From: Pseudidiomarina insulisalsae | GTDB lineage: Bacteria; Pseudomonadota; Gammaproteobacteria; Enterobacterales; Alteromonadaceae | Assembly (NCBI RefSeq): GCF_003987065.1 | Contig: NZ_PIPY01000003.1 | Coordinates: 186,001-250,000, forward strand | Direction: 5' to 3' | Length of the DNA stretch: 64,000 bases | Notes under the pieces: model-generated | What the model saw: only the letters and a program-made list of their open reading frames with translations | What the model was told of the DNA's origin: nothing | The model's database searches: none | Position numbers and translations under genes: made by a program | Shown: piece by piece, positions 28,830 through 37,809 of the stretch | How the letters are laid out: every line of letters starts with the position of its first letter | Position numbering within the stretch: position 1 is the first letter of the stretch

Positions 28830-29138
28830 TCTCAAAGTCACTTTGCAAAAATGTTGAGGCTATGGAAGTGCAAAAAACCATAATTAACAATCTTAACAGC
28901 AAAGGTTTTAGGGACTCCGCGTAAAGGAGTTAATCAATTTGAACCGGAGCACTTTGTTGAGTGTTCATGAGCGAGCCTAATCACCTCAGCATCATGACCT
29001 GCAACTTGGCTTAGAGCGAAAGTTCAATTTAATCGAAGCGACCGAGTTCTTAATCACAACGAGGTCATTTTGATAACAACAGGGATGAAGGCGGCCAAAT
29101 TTGCCTGATTCTCTTATTTCATGAAATTGGAGAACATC
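28830..29138 (+). promoter_or_regulatory. 309-bp gene-free leader of the acidic secreted protein
   Basis: No open frame of note is present on either strand. A possible promoter is TTGAGG (28854) with CATAAT (28879), spacing 19, which is weak. A hairpin with 5-bp arms ACTCC and GGAGT lies at 28914-28930. The region ends with TTGGAGA, a good ribosome site for ATG 29139. I compared it by eye with the GEMM c-di-GMP riboswitch pattern and did not find it. It is best described as a long 5' untranslated leader with unknown regulation. Confidence 0.45.
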
Positions 29139-30869
29139 ATGACAAACATGTTTAAACGTTCGCTAATTGCTATGGCACTTGCCGGCGTTAGCACAGGAGC
29201 GATGGCTGCAGACGTCACTCCTACTGGTACAACAACAGCGACAAATGAATTCATGTTAACCATGGACCAGATTTTGTCGAAGAGCATCATTATTACGCTG
29301 AACGATGAGTACAGCGTAAATGATGAAATTTATCTTCGTTTTGAAGGTGACGCCTATGTTAGCGGTGCACCAAACTCGGTGGATATTGCTTTTGGTGAGC
29401 AATTCTGTGAGAACGCTATCTCTGGTATCACCTGCCCTGCCGGCTCAACTGCTCCACCCGCAAGTGCGTCGACCTCTCAGGACGATGTCAACAAGGGCAT
29501 CAGCCTTGACTACAAAGGCATGATGAATGATCCAAACGGCGATACGGTATTAATTTACCGCGTTTCGCAAATCAACGGTGATAACAACGCTCAGACGAAC
29601 GACACTACCTACGGTATTGACGTTGAATTCGGTCGTTTCAGCTTTGACGCGCCTACCGTCATTGTCCAAGACGGCGTTATCTTTGACACCTTCTCACGTC
29701 TGAACTCAGAACTGTGGCCAACAGTTGCCTTAGGCGACAATATGTTCGACCACGACGTTGTGAGCTTACCAATGATTGCCGAAACTCAGTTGTTCGAAAT
29801 GGAAGATCAGTTCGAAATCGAAGTGATTGAGCCATTCAACGGCACGTTGAACGTATGGGATTATCGTCGTACGTTTACCGATCCAAGCTGTAACGACCCG
29901 CGCACTTGCGCCACGTGGACTGATGACGTCATCATTGAAATCACCAACGCCGGTACGTGGGACTTCTACGTAGACGTTGACCCAGGCACCACAAATCAAG
30001 TGCAGTATCGTGTGACCAGCACCAATATGTTTGGCTGGATCGAAAGTGCTGACCCAACTACTGGTGGTGAAGTGACAATCAATAGCGCATGTAGCTATAT
30101 CACTCACACTGCTGACGAAATGTGGTTCAACTGCCCAGACACGTCAACACAGCTTGACTTCACTGTTGACCTGACCGGTGCACCTGATTCAGCTCAGAAT
30201 CCGAAACAGGCCGGTGACTTCTCAGTAGAGGGTACTGTGTGGTGGTACAACTATCCTGCACTGTATGCAGATGGTGGTCCTAACCGCACGCCTGAAGATG
30301 GTGTACTGAATATACTTCCATTTGGTACCTCTGGAGTAGGTCCAGTGGATGCAGGTATGTGGGCAGTGAATGGTTCAATGACTCACATCCCGTATATGCC
30401 TTACTCAGCGCAGTCAACTCAGGGTGAAGTAACACCGATTGGACAAATCATCTATGTGACTAACATTACCCGTGACCCGGGTACAGATGACATTCTGATT
30501 GGTAATGACGGCAATGGCGATGACAGCGGTAACGGCGAAGGTCCAACTCCAGATAACTTAAACGTGAATCGTTTAATCTGGGTTGAAGGTATTGACGAAA
30601 ACGGTAACACATTCGGTCCAACCGAGTTGCCAGTAACTGCCGATCCAGGTGTAACTGGTATTGCTGGTGATGTCCGCGACGTGCTGTTTAACGCTGGCCT
30701 GTTAACTAGTAGCAACAAAGTCTCACTGACAATTACCGTTGCTGACTATCCAACGAATATTCAGATTTACTCTGCATATAACGTGAATGGTTCAGACCGT
30801 GGTTGGGTACAAAACGATTCAATCCGTACTGATCTGGATCTGTATCGTTTCAACGAAATTCTTGACTAA
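29139..30869 (+). CDS. Large acidic, lysine-poor secreted protein (candidate S-layer/matrix protein)
   Basis: A 576-residue protein: signal peptide MTNMFKRSLIAMALAGVSTG ending AMA, then a beta-strand-rich, strongly acidic chain with only six lysines in total. Six cysteines lie in three close pairs (FCENAISGITCP, SCNDPRTC, CSYI...FNCP), as expected for a protein that folds with disulfides in the periplasm before export. No lipobox, membrane anchor or enzyme motif is visible. Codon use (GGT, CGT, AAC, GAC-rich) suggests high expression, and it is monocistronic with a long leader and a strong terminator. It resembles in composition and setting the Slr4-type S-layer proteins of marine gammaproteobacteria; that is an inference. 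ATG 29139 is preferred over 29121 because of the GGAG spacing. Confidence 0.8.
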   Translation: MTNMFKRSLIAMALAGVSTGAMAADVTPTGTTTATNEFMLTMDQILSKSIIITLNDEYSVNDEIYLRFEGDAYVSGAPNSVDIAFGEQFCENAISGITCPAGSTAPPASASTSQDDVNKGISLDYKGMMNDPNGDTVLIYRVSQINGDNNAQTNDTTYGIDVEFGRFSFDAPTVIVQDGVIFDTFSRLNSELWPTVALGDNMFDHDVVSLPMIAETQLFEMEDQFEIEVIEPFNGTLNVWDYRRTFTDPSCNDPRTCATWTDDVIIEITNAGTWDFYVDVDPGTTNQVQYRVTSTNMFGWIESADPTTGGEVTINSACSYITHTADEMWFNCPDTSTQLDFTVDLTGAPDSAQNPKQAGDFSVEGTVWWYNYPALYADGGPNRTPEDGVLNILPFGTSGVGPVDAGMWAVNGSMTHIPYMPYSAQSTQGEVTPIGQIIYVTNITRDPGTDDILIGNDGNGDDSGNGEGPTPDNLNVNRLIWVEGIDENGNTFGPTELPVTADPGVTGIAGDVRDVLFNAGLLTSSNKVSLTITVADYPTNIQIYSAYNVNGSDRGWVQNDSIRTDLDLYRFNEILD

Positions 30870-30912
30870 GACTAGTTGCGAAACTAGCAATAGTTAGAAA
30901 AATCGTTAAGAT

Positions 30913-30941
30913 AAAACGCTCCTTCGGGAGCGTTTTTTTTT
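30913..30941 (+). terminator. Rho-independent terminator after the acidic secreted protein
   Basis: A CGCTCC stem with a UUCG tetraloop and GGAGCG (30917-30932), flanked by A-run and nine T residues (30933-30941). This is an ideal terminator, 44 bp after the stop codon, and separates the secretion locus from the polysaccharide locus. Confidence 0.95.
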
Positions 30942-31020
30942 GATTTTTGGCTCTCGTAAATTGAAACTACGCTGGCTACTTTTATCACTGCTTTCTAAGC
31001 GAAACTTCGAAGAAAACTTA

Positions 31021-32331
31021 ATGCAACGTAACGTAGTGACACACTCGACTTGGATGATTGCCGAAAAGGCCCTCAGTATCGGAGTCAATCTGCTTGTAAC
31101 CATAGGTCTTGCCCGTTGGTTAGGGCCAGAAACTTACGGGCAGCTAAGCTATATCATTGCTTTTGTAGCTTTGCTCGCACCTATATCAGCCTTGGGTTTG
31201 CATAGTATTATCATCCGAGAGTTAGGTGAAGCATTAGCTACCGAAAGCAAAGTTCTTACTACAGGATTGGTGCTGCGACTTGCCGGTGGTTTGTTTAGTT
31301 TCGTCGTAGTTTTGTTGGTGACAGGTGTGGTTGAACTGAGTGGCAGCGAACGCTTTAGTTTGATACTTATTGCCCTGGCCAGTTCTTTGCACGCCTTTCA
31401 AGTTCTTGATTATTACTTTCAGGCAAAAAATCAAGCACAGCCTCTCGTTATGATGCGTACATTCGTCGTGTTAAGCGGAGGAGCCATGAAACTAGCCATA
31501 GCCAACTATTTTCCTAGCTTGGAACTAATTGCTGCGGCCTTCGCATATGATTATATTGCCTATGCCTTCGGTTATTGGTTTATCTATCATAAATGTGGCT
31601 TTGGGTTGAGCTTGAAATCAGCAGATGCGATTTATGCAAAAGGGTTACTTAAGCAATCAAGTTGGCTAATTCTTTCCGGAATTGCGGCAATAATTTATTT
31701 AAAAATCGATCAAGTAATGCTGGGTATATGGGGTGAACGACAGGACGTTGGTATTTACGCTGTAGCCGCAAGGTTATCTGAAGCTTGGTATATATTTGCA
31801 ACAGTCATAGCAACAGCATACTTCAGCCAATTAGTTTCAGGAAGAAAGAGTAGCCGCAGTCTGTATTATGTTAGGTTACAGCGCGTGACCGATTTATTAG
31901 TCATTTTTGCGATTGCCATTGCGTTGACGGTGAGCGCCGTAGCCGGCTGGCTTGTTCCTTGGTTATTTGGAGCCGAATATGAAGAAGCTGTGCCTATTTT
32001 ACGTATTCACATTTGGGCTTCAGTTTTTGTTTTTATGCGCGCGGTCGCTAGCAAATGGCTCATAGCTGAGCGACTACTTAAATTTTCCCTGCTCAGTCAT
32101 CTTGGTGGAGCTGTGATAAACGTTGTATTAAATGCGGTATTAATTCCTCACTGGGGAGGTATAGGTGCGGCGGTGGCAACGGTAGTGGCTTATGCTGTAG
32201 CTGGCTTTGTGATGTTCTCCACAAGTCGCTCGACACAACCCATGGCGGCCATTATGTTAAAATCTCTCGTCCTCCCTCTTTCCCTTGGCTATCGTTACTG
32301 GCCAAAAAAGTATAAACTTAATCAAAATTAG
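31021..32331 (+). CDS. Polysaccharide flippase (Wzx-like, MOP superfamily)
   Basis: A 436-residue protein with about 12 hydrophobic segments. The opening, HSTWMIAEKALSIGVNLLVTIGLARWLGPETYGQLSYI, is typical of the polysaccharide-biosynthesis branch of the MOP exporter superfamily. It would flip undecaprenyl-linked repeat units across the inner membrane. The ATG at 31021 is chosen; an upstream in-frame start at 30940 overlaps the terminator. By eye its base composition is lower in GC than the secretion operons, as are the next two genes, which suggests transfer. A second flippase lies at 61674. Confidence 0.88.
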   Translation: MQRNVVTHSTWMIAEKALSIGVNLLVTIGLARWLGPETYGQLSYIIAFVALLAPISALGLHSIIIRELGEALATESKVLTTGLVLRLAGGLFSFVVVLLVTGVVELSGSERFSLILIALASSLHAFQVLDYYFQAKNQAQPLVMMRTFVVLSGGAMKLAIANYFPSLELIAAAFAYDYIAYAFGYWFIYHKCGFGLSLKSADAIYAKGLLKQSSWLILSGIAAIIYLKIDQVMLGIWGERQDVGIYAVAARLSEAWYIFATVIATAYFSQLVSGRKSSRSLYYVRLQRVTDLLVIFAIAIALTVSAVAGWLVPWLFGAEYEEAVPILRIHIWASVFVFMRAVASKWLIAERLLKFSLLSHLGGAVINVVLNAVLIPHWGGIGAAVATVVAYAVAGFVMFSTSRSTQPMAAIMLKSLVLPLSLGYRYWPKKYKLNQN

Positions 32332-32349
32332 ACTAACGAAAAATTTCGC

Positions 32350-33453
32350 ATGGCGACGCTACGTAAAATTGCAAAGGCTATTATCCCCCGACTTTTGATT
32401 CAAAAGATACGAGCTTTAAATGATGCGTTGCATAGACGTTTGATTTATCTGTTTGCACCGTCACGGTGGACAGCTTCGCTATATTATTGTTTGTTCAGTA
32501 CGCGGTTTGGGCGCGAACATCAGGCTCTGTTGCAAGGCCGGATTCGCTATTTGGAATCTTTGAAAGCTGAACCAGATAAGCGAATGAAAAGCCGAGTTCT
32601 ATTACGGAGAAATATCCACAGACTCGAGAAAGGACTTATTATGCAGCCCCGCAGAAGCAGCTTCGCATCAGCTTACATTGCAGAAACGCTAGCTCAGTTC
32701 CAATTTGCAGTTGCAAATCCAGAACAAGACCAAGACGAGTTGCAGTGGGCGCATGACGTTTTAGATGCCTACTTTTCTGTAGTAAAAGACACTCCCACCA
32801 TAGCAAAAGCCCGCAAACAGTGGGAAACTAGTGTGGGTCGCGGTAGCTCATCAAATAAAAAACCATACCAGTACAAAGAACTGCCCCGAAGTACGATTAC
32901 CAGGGAGGAGCTGAAGTGTTTGTTTACCCAGCGTCGTTCGGTACGTTGGTTTGATTCAAATCGCAAAGTATCTGGTGATGTTATTGAAAAAGCTGTAGAA
33001 CTTTCATCACTCGCTCCATCCGCATGTAACCGCCTGCCCTATTCATATTATTACCTTGATACGCCGAAGCGGGCACAAGAAATTGCAGCTCTTGCAGGAG
33101 GAACTGTTGGATTCTCTCAGAATATTCAACACCTCATAGTGGTGGTTGGAGATCTTAGCTGTTATCCGTTAGAGCGAGATAGACATTGCATTTATATTGA
33201 TGCGAGTTTAGCAACGATGCAGCTAATGTTGGCATTTGAAACTATGGGAGTCTCCACTTGCCCAATAAATTGGCCTGATGACGAAGGCCGCGAACAGTTA
33301 ATGGCCGAACGACTTGGACTTGAGAAATTTCAGCGTCCCGTGATGCTTCTCGCTTTTGGTTATGCTGATCCACAGGGGGGCATTCCTTATTCGGCAAAAA
33401 AATCCGCGAACCTGCTGTTAGTAAAGGATTCAGAGTACAGTGCCCATAGTTAG
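32350..33453 (+). CDS. Nitroreductase-family protein within a polysaccharide locus
   Basis: A 367-residue protein. The N-terminal 180 residues are not recognised. The C-terminal part (about 190-355) is a nitroreductase-like FMN domain with RRSVRWFDSNRKVSGDVIEKAV and SLAPSACNRLPYSYYY, the typical flavin-binding Arg and Ser/Asn residues. Family proteins use FMN and NAD(P)H. Similar long nitroreductase-like proteins are encoded in exopolysaccharide clusters, where their role is unknown; the partner could be a sugar or a pyruvyl group. It overlaps the next gene by 14 bases. Confidence 0.8.
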   Translation: MATLRKIAKAIIPRLLIQKIRALNDALHRRLIYLFAPSRWTASLYYCLFSTRFGREHQALLQGRIRYLESLKAEPDKRMKSRVLLRRNIHRLEKGLIMQPRRSSFASAYIAETLAQFQFAVANPEQDQDELQWAHDVLDAYFSVVKDTPTIAKARKQWETSVGRGSSSNKKPYQYKELPRSTITREELKCLFTQRRSVRWFDSNRKVSGDVIEKAVELSSLAPSACNRLPYSYYYLDTPKRAQEIAALAGGTVGFSQNIQHLIVVVGDLSCYPLERDRHCIYIDASLATMQLMLAFETMGVSTCPINWPDDEGREQLMAERLGLEKFQRPVMLLAFGYADPQGGIPYSAKKSANLLLVKDSEYSAHS

Positions 33454-34222
33454 TATATACCTACCTACTAAAAACCGACTTGAACTGCTGAAGCGTGCTA
33501 TTGCCTCGGTGTTGGCACAGACAGAAACAAACTGGGAACTCATTGTTGTCGATGATGGCTCCACGGATGCGACTCCGGCCTATTTGCAAGAACTGGCACA
33601 AGCAGATAAGCGTGTACGTTATATTCGACATGAGTATAGTGTGGGTGCCCCGGCGAGTCGCAATGAAGCTATTTCTGCTGCCCACGCCGAGTTGGTGACA
33701 GGTCTTGACGATGATGATGAATTTGTCCAGCAGCGACTAGGGCTTCTTCTTGAAAACTACGACCCGAACTACGCTTTTATTTGCGCTGCAAGCTTCTGGA
33801 TTAGCGATAGCGGTGAAAAAGTTTTGTGGGATGCAGAAAAAGAATTAACGCTGTCTGATATGATGCGAGAAAACCAGGCTAGTAATCAGGTACTGGTCAG
33901 CAAAGAAAAACTGCTCACCATCGGTGGTTTCGACACTGACTTTCAGGCGCTACAGGACTACGACTGCTGGGTACGGCTCATTGAAGCCTTTGGTCCAGCG
34001 AAACGTATCGCCACACCGTTAATGAAAGTAAATGTGGGTCACGGACTCACGCGTATTACCGATGATCAAAAAGCAGTCGAAGGTTACCAGTGCTTTTATC
34101 AGCGCCACAAAAATAAAATGAGCGCCCGCCAGCGACTACGATTTCAGCTGCGTATAAAAGAGAAAAAATCGCTGTCGCAGGCGAGTAAGCTTCTGTTTCG
34201 TGGGCTCACACGTCTCATTTAG
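33440..34222 (+). CDS. Family 2 glycosyltransferase
   Basis: A 260-residue GT-A enzyme starting from a GTG: VSIYLPTKNRLELLKRAIASVL, then ELIVVDDGSTDAT and the metal-binding GLDDDDEF near residue 95, the standard GT2 motifs. It transfers a sugar from a nucleotide donor to a lipid-linked acceptor in the cytoplasm; the donor cannot be read. It converges on the next gene with an 8-base overlap. Confidence 0.9.
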   Translation: MPIVSIYLPTKNRLELLKRAIASVLAQTETNWELIVVDDGSTDATPAYLQELAQADKRVRYIRHEYSVGAPASRNEAISAAHAELVTGLDDDDEFVQQRLGLLLENYDPNYAFICAASFWISDSGEKVLWDAEKELTLSDMMRENQASNQVLVSKEKLLTIGGFDTDFQALQDYDCWVRLIEAFGPAKRIATPLMKVNVGHGLTRITDDQKAVEGYQCFYQRHKNKMSARQRLRFQLRIKEKKSLSQASKLLFRGLTRLI

Positions 34223-35441
34223 GTTGCTTTGCAATAGCCTTAAGGTCTTCGGCGAGCTTGCGCCATGAGAAGGTTTGTTCAGCATGCTGGCGGTTCGCTG
34301 TTGCACACGCGATATAATTCTGCGCGGACATTGCAGCATGATGCTCCATAGCGCGGGCCAATGGTTGTGGATCGGGGTGTTTGACAAATGTGCAATGCGC
34401 ATCGGTCATTAAGTCGCGGCTGGCAGTATTAACGCCTGAGGCTTTGCCGGGCTCAAATGCAATGATCGGTAGACCACTGGCAAGCGCCTCCAGTACGGTT
34501 TGACCTAAGGGCTCATATAACGACGAGAGAATATAAGTGTCAGCCAGGCGGTAGTAACGTTCGGTTTCACTAGTGGCGCCGATAAACTTCACCCGCTCAG
34601 ACACCTGCAAACGAGACGCCAGTGATTTGAGTATTGGCATGTCGACACCATCGCCAAGAATCCAAAGCTCGGCATCAGCAGGTCCTTCGGCAAGCGCTGC
34701 AATCGCCAGGTGGAAGCCCTTCACCCCGACGCAGCGGCCGACACACAAAAAGACATGGTGCTCTGCGTTTCGGCTCAGGCCCTGAGCTACGCGCTGACGG
34801 CGTTTTTCTGCAGGATCTACAGGCGAAAAGCGCTCTAAATCGACACCCGGCTTGGTCAGGTGTATGTCGCGTTTGAAGCCAAGCTGGCGTAACTGTTCAA
34901 CCATGTTATGGCTGAATACAGCGACATGACTCGCACGTTTAAGCGCAGCAAGTTGCAACAAATGATGATAATACCAGCGCAGCCGGTACTTAATACCGGC
35001 ACTTTGTTGGTACTTGGGCGCATTCTGAAATTTAATAACACCGGGAACCAGATAAACCGTGGGTTGCACGCCTGCCAGTGAAGCTAACAGCTGATTGTAA
35101 TGGTAGCGGCAAACCATAAAAGCGCCGGGATGCTTTTTATGGTAATTGCGATAAAGCTTGAAGGCATTATAAGCGGAGCGCACAACACTGGGCATTAAGC
35201 CTTTGCCGCGTGCTTCGTAACGACTCACATCCACGCCGCGCACCCGTTCCTGTGCGTCCAGTGCGGTCTGATTGCCTGAGGGAATGTCAGAGGTGAGAAC
35301 TTCTGGTTGATAACCAAGCTCTTCGTACGCTTTGGCAAGATAAAGAAGTGAATTTTCAACCCCACCAATATGCGGGAAAAATAAATTACTTGTTAATGCC
35401 ACGGGAGACCGTTCTTGCTCTGCTTGCTTTAGGCTACTCAT
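34215..35441 (-). CDS. Family 4 glycosyltransferase
   Basis: A 408-residue GT-B enzyme: N-terminal Gly-rich opening FFPHIGGVENSLLYLAKAYEELGY, C-terminal domain with FLCVGRCVGVKGFHLAI and the E-x7-E motif region SLYEPLGQTVLEALASGLPII. It adds a sugar to the growing repeat unit with retention. The ATG at 35441 has an AAGGGA ribosome site; a further 23 residues upstream are possible but less likely. It is the only minus-strand gene in this part of the locus, divergent from the Wzz gene. Confidence 0.9.
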   Translation of the reverse strand: MSSLKQAEQERSPVALTSNLFFPHIGGVENSLLYLAKAYEELGYQPEVLTSDIPSGNQTALDAQERVRGVDVSRYEARGKGLMPSVVRSAYNAFKLYRNYHKKHPGAFMVCRYHYNQLLASLAGVQPTVYLVPGVIKFQNAPKYQQSAGIKYRLRWYYHHLLQLAALKRASHVAVFSHNMVEQLRQLGFKRDIHLTKPGVDLERFSPVDPAEKRRQRVAQGLSRNAEHHVFLCVGRCVGVKGFHLAIAALAEGPADAELWILGDGVDMPILKSLASRLQVSERVKFIGATSETERYYRLADTYILSSLYEPLGQTVLEALASGLPIIAFEPGKASGVNTASRDLMTDAHCTFVKHPDPQPLARAMEHHAAMSAQNYIACATANRQHAEQTFSWRKLAEDLKAIAKQPK

Positions 35442-35560
35442 ACAATCCCTTGTTTTGATCAGAGGTGGTTGTTTCTTTAGCGCGAGGCCTAGTTTACTAT
35501 GAACTGGCAAGTGAATGAACTAGCAGCCCGCAACTAGTGAACTGTGCTCTATGTTCGGGC

Positions 35561-35566
35561 TATACT
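35561..35566 (+). promoter_or_regulatory. Possible sigma-70 -10 box upstream of the Wzz-like gene
   Basis: TATACT lies 41 bases before ATG 35607 in the divergent gap between a glycosyltransferase and the wzz-like gene. The -35 region 17 bases upstream (TGAACT) is weak. Likely start of the wzz-wzy-acyltransferase-pyruvyltransferase transcript. Confidence 0.4.
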
Positions 35567-35606
35567 AGCGCGCATGAAATCCGATTGAACGACAAAAGTG
35601 AAAATA

Positions 35607-36515
35607 ATGAAAACAGCACAACGCCCTGATGATGTAATTCACTTAAGCAAATTTTTCGCCCTGCTATGGCAGCGAAAGTTTTTGATTGTGTTAACCGCAT
35701 TCATCGTCGGTGGTGCGGCCTATGCCTACTCTCTGACGCTGCCGAACATTTACCGGACCGAAGTTATTACGATAGTGCCAAACTCACAAAGTGGCCCCTC
35801 GTTGCCGAACATGGGCGGCTCGCTAGGCGGACTGATGGGACTGGCGAACCTTGGCGGTGGCGACTCGGCGAAACTACGTCTTGAACAAGTGGAAGAGCTG
35901 ATTAAGTCGCGTGCCTTCTTACACAATTTTATCGAAAAATATCAACTTAAAGCTGATCTTTATGCCGCGATTGACTGGCAAGAAGAGAGCAACACCATTG
36001 TTTATGATACCGAGCTTTATAACCCAGAGACTCAAACCTGGGTGGTACGTGAGCCAACCCCGTGGCAGTTATATGGCCGTTTTCTGGAAGCCATGAAGGT
36101 TACGATATTATTTAATAAAAATATGCTGAAGTTAAATATTGACCATGTCTCTCCGCATGTTGCGCAGAACTGGGCAACATGGCTCATTGATGAACTTAAT
36201 ACTTTCTATAAATTACGCAGCGCAGAAGAAGCTAAAGAAAGCATTCGTTATCTGGAAAATGCGGTAACGGAAACCGAATTTATTTTCTTGCGTGATGTGT
36301 TCTCAACACTTCTGGAAGAACAAATTAAAAAAGATATGCTCGTAGAAGTGAAAGCGGAGTACGCGTTTGAAACGTTGGCCCCCGCTGTCCTTCCTGAAAG
36401 TAAAAGCCATCCGAAGCGCACAGTTATTGGCATTTTAGGTGTCATTATCGGTGGTCTGCTGGGAATAATTCTGGCCTCAGTACTGGGTTTACGTGACCGC
36501 CTGAAACGCGACTAA
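35607..36515 (+). CDS. Chain-length determinant protein (Wzz family, no kinase domain)
   Basis: A 302-residue polysaccharide co-polymerase: an N-terminal DVIHLSKFFALLWQRKFLI segment into a membrane helix (about 28-48), the Gly/Leu-rich SLGGLMGLANLGG loop near 75-90, a periplasmic coiled coil, and a second helix near the C-terminus (about 277-297). It sets polymer length in a Wzy-dependent system. No C-terminal Tyr-kinase (Wzc) domain is present. ATG 35607 is chosen; a GTG at 35598 is also in frame. It lies 4 bp before the polymerase gene. Confidence 0.88.
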   Translation: MKTAQRPDDVIHLSKFFALLWQRKFLIVLTAFIVGGAAYAYSLTLPNIYRTEVITIVPNSQSGPSLPNMGGSLGGLMGLANLGGGDSAKLRLEQVEELIKSRAFLHNFIEKYQLKADLYAAIDWQEESNTIVYDTELYNPETQTWVVREPTPWQLYGRFLEAMKVTILFNKNMLKLNIDHVSPHVAQNWATWLIDELNTFYKLRSAEEAKESIRYLENAVTETEFIFLRDVFSTLLEEQIKKDMLVEVKAEYAFETLAPAVLPESKSHPKRTVIGILGVIIGGLLGIILASVLGLRDRLKRD

Positions 36516-36519
36516 CTTT

Positions 36520-37809
36520 ATGCAGTTTTTGCTTCAGACCATAGCAAATCACGAGCGATTAATTTCGTTCAACTTAAGCCATCTCACGCTATTTGCTATG
36601 GCATTTTTATTATGGGTCGACACTCTTACTGGCATGAGTGTTTACTATGGCGTTGGTATTGGCTCCATATCCATGCTGTACAAGCTAATGATCATCGGGC
36701 TTGTTTTTGTGATCATTGGCAGTCATTCTCCGCGTCTGCTGGCGCTGTTTTTGTTTGGCTTCATTATTCTCCTCATTGGCCCGAGCCAGTCATTTCTGAC
36801 GTTTGGTGAGTCCAAGTACTACTTTGATGATATTAGCTACGCACTTAAGTTACTTACACCGGTACTTATTTTTAGCTTTATGTTCATCATCAAGCGCAGT
36901 TATCCTGAACTTATCAATTATTGGTTGCCGGTCATACTTTTTAGTAATTTTGCTGCGGTGATCTTTAATCTCGTGTTGGGAAAGCTTGGCTTTGGCTGGC
37001 CTTCTTATAGCGGAACCGCAGGACAACCCGGAATCGGCGTAAACGGGTTTTACGTCGCAGGTAATGAGCTCAGTGCCTGCTTCGTTTTGTTATATGGTTT
37101 TGTTTTGCATCATGTCTGGCTGCATAGATCCAAATGGAGTTATGTAATGGTTGCCCTCAGCGCGCTTTACTTCGGTGCTGCAATTGCGACCAAGACAGCC
37201 ATGCTTGCCTCCTTGTTGCTGGTTTTTCTGGTGCCGTTAATTAACGAGCGCGAACACCTGTTTAAATTTACAAAGTTAAAGCTCGCTCTACTGGGCCCGT
37301 TTCTGATAGTTACTTTTGGCGTGGTATTGTTCATTGAAGCGGTACTCACCAGCATCGGCTTATGGGAAAAGTTTACCTGGATTATTGCCGAGAAAGGTGT
37401 GTTAACGCTTATTGTGTCAGGACGTGATGAAAAGGCTTCACAACTTTTGGCGTATTTTGAGCAGTATGCTTCGGTTTGGGATTACTTATGGGGTATCGGT
37501 GCTTCAGGTATTACTCACTTTGAACCCATTTTCTACGGCGCTGAAGTTGACCCTGTCGATATTTTTATCTGGTTCGGTTTTACCGGTGTGTTAATTGTTC
37601 TGGCGGGTATCGTAGTTATGAATTACCTTGCAGTTCGAGCTATTCGTAGTCCAGCATTTTATCCCCCGATTATTGTTCTTGTGAATCTGATTTTATTACT
37701 CTTAAGTCTGATAAGCGGTCACATCTGGGCGTCCGGAATGTTAGGTATTCTGTGGGGTGCTTTTAACGGACTTATTTTCGTACAAAATGAGAGAGTGGAG
37801 GCTGCGTGA
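36520..37809 (+). CDS. Putative O-antigen/exopolysaccharide polymerase (Wzy-like)
   Basis: A 429-residue, strongly hydrophobic protein with about 10-11 membrane segments and a long periplasmic loop with GIGVNGFYVAGNELSACF, the kind of loop that carries catalytic Arg/Gly residues in Wzy/WaaL proteins. Sequence families of this kind are poorly conserved, so the assignment rests on topology and on the position directly after wzz. It overlaps the next gene by 4 bases. Confidence 0.75.
   Translation: MQFLLQTIANHERLISFNLSHLTLFAMAFLLWVDTLTGMSVYYGVGIGSISMLYKLMIIGLVFVIIGSHSPRLLALFLFGFIILLIGPSQSFLTFGESKYYFDDISYALKLLTPVLIFSFMFIIKRSYPELINYWLPVILFSNFAAVIFNLVLGKLGFGWPSYSGTAGQPGIGVNGFYVAGNELSACFVLLYGFVLHHVWLHRSKWSYVMVALSALYFGAAIATKTAMLASLLLVFLVPLINEREHLFKFTKLKLALLGPFLIVTFGVVLFIEAVLTSIGLWEKFTWIIAEKGVLTLIVSGRDEKASQLLAYFEQYASVWDYLWGIGASGITHFEPIFYGAEVDPVDIFIWFGFTGVLIVLAGIVVMNYLAVRAIRSPAFYPPIIVLVNLILLLLSLISGHIWASGMLGILWGAFNGLIFVQNERVEAA

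Noticed and set aside
28830-29138. c-di-GMP (GEMM) or other known riboswitch in the leader
   Set aside because: The conserved internal motifs of GEMM and of common riboswitches could not be found by eye.
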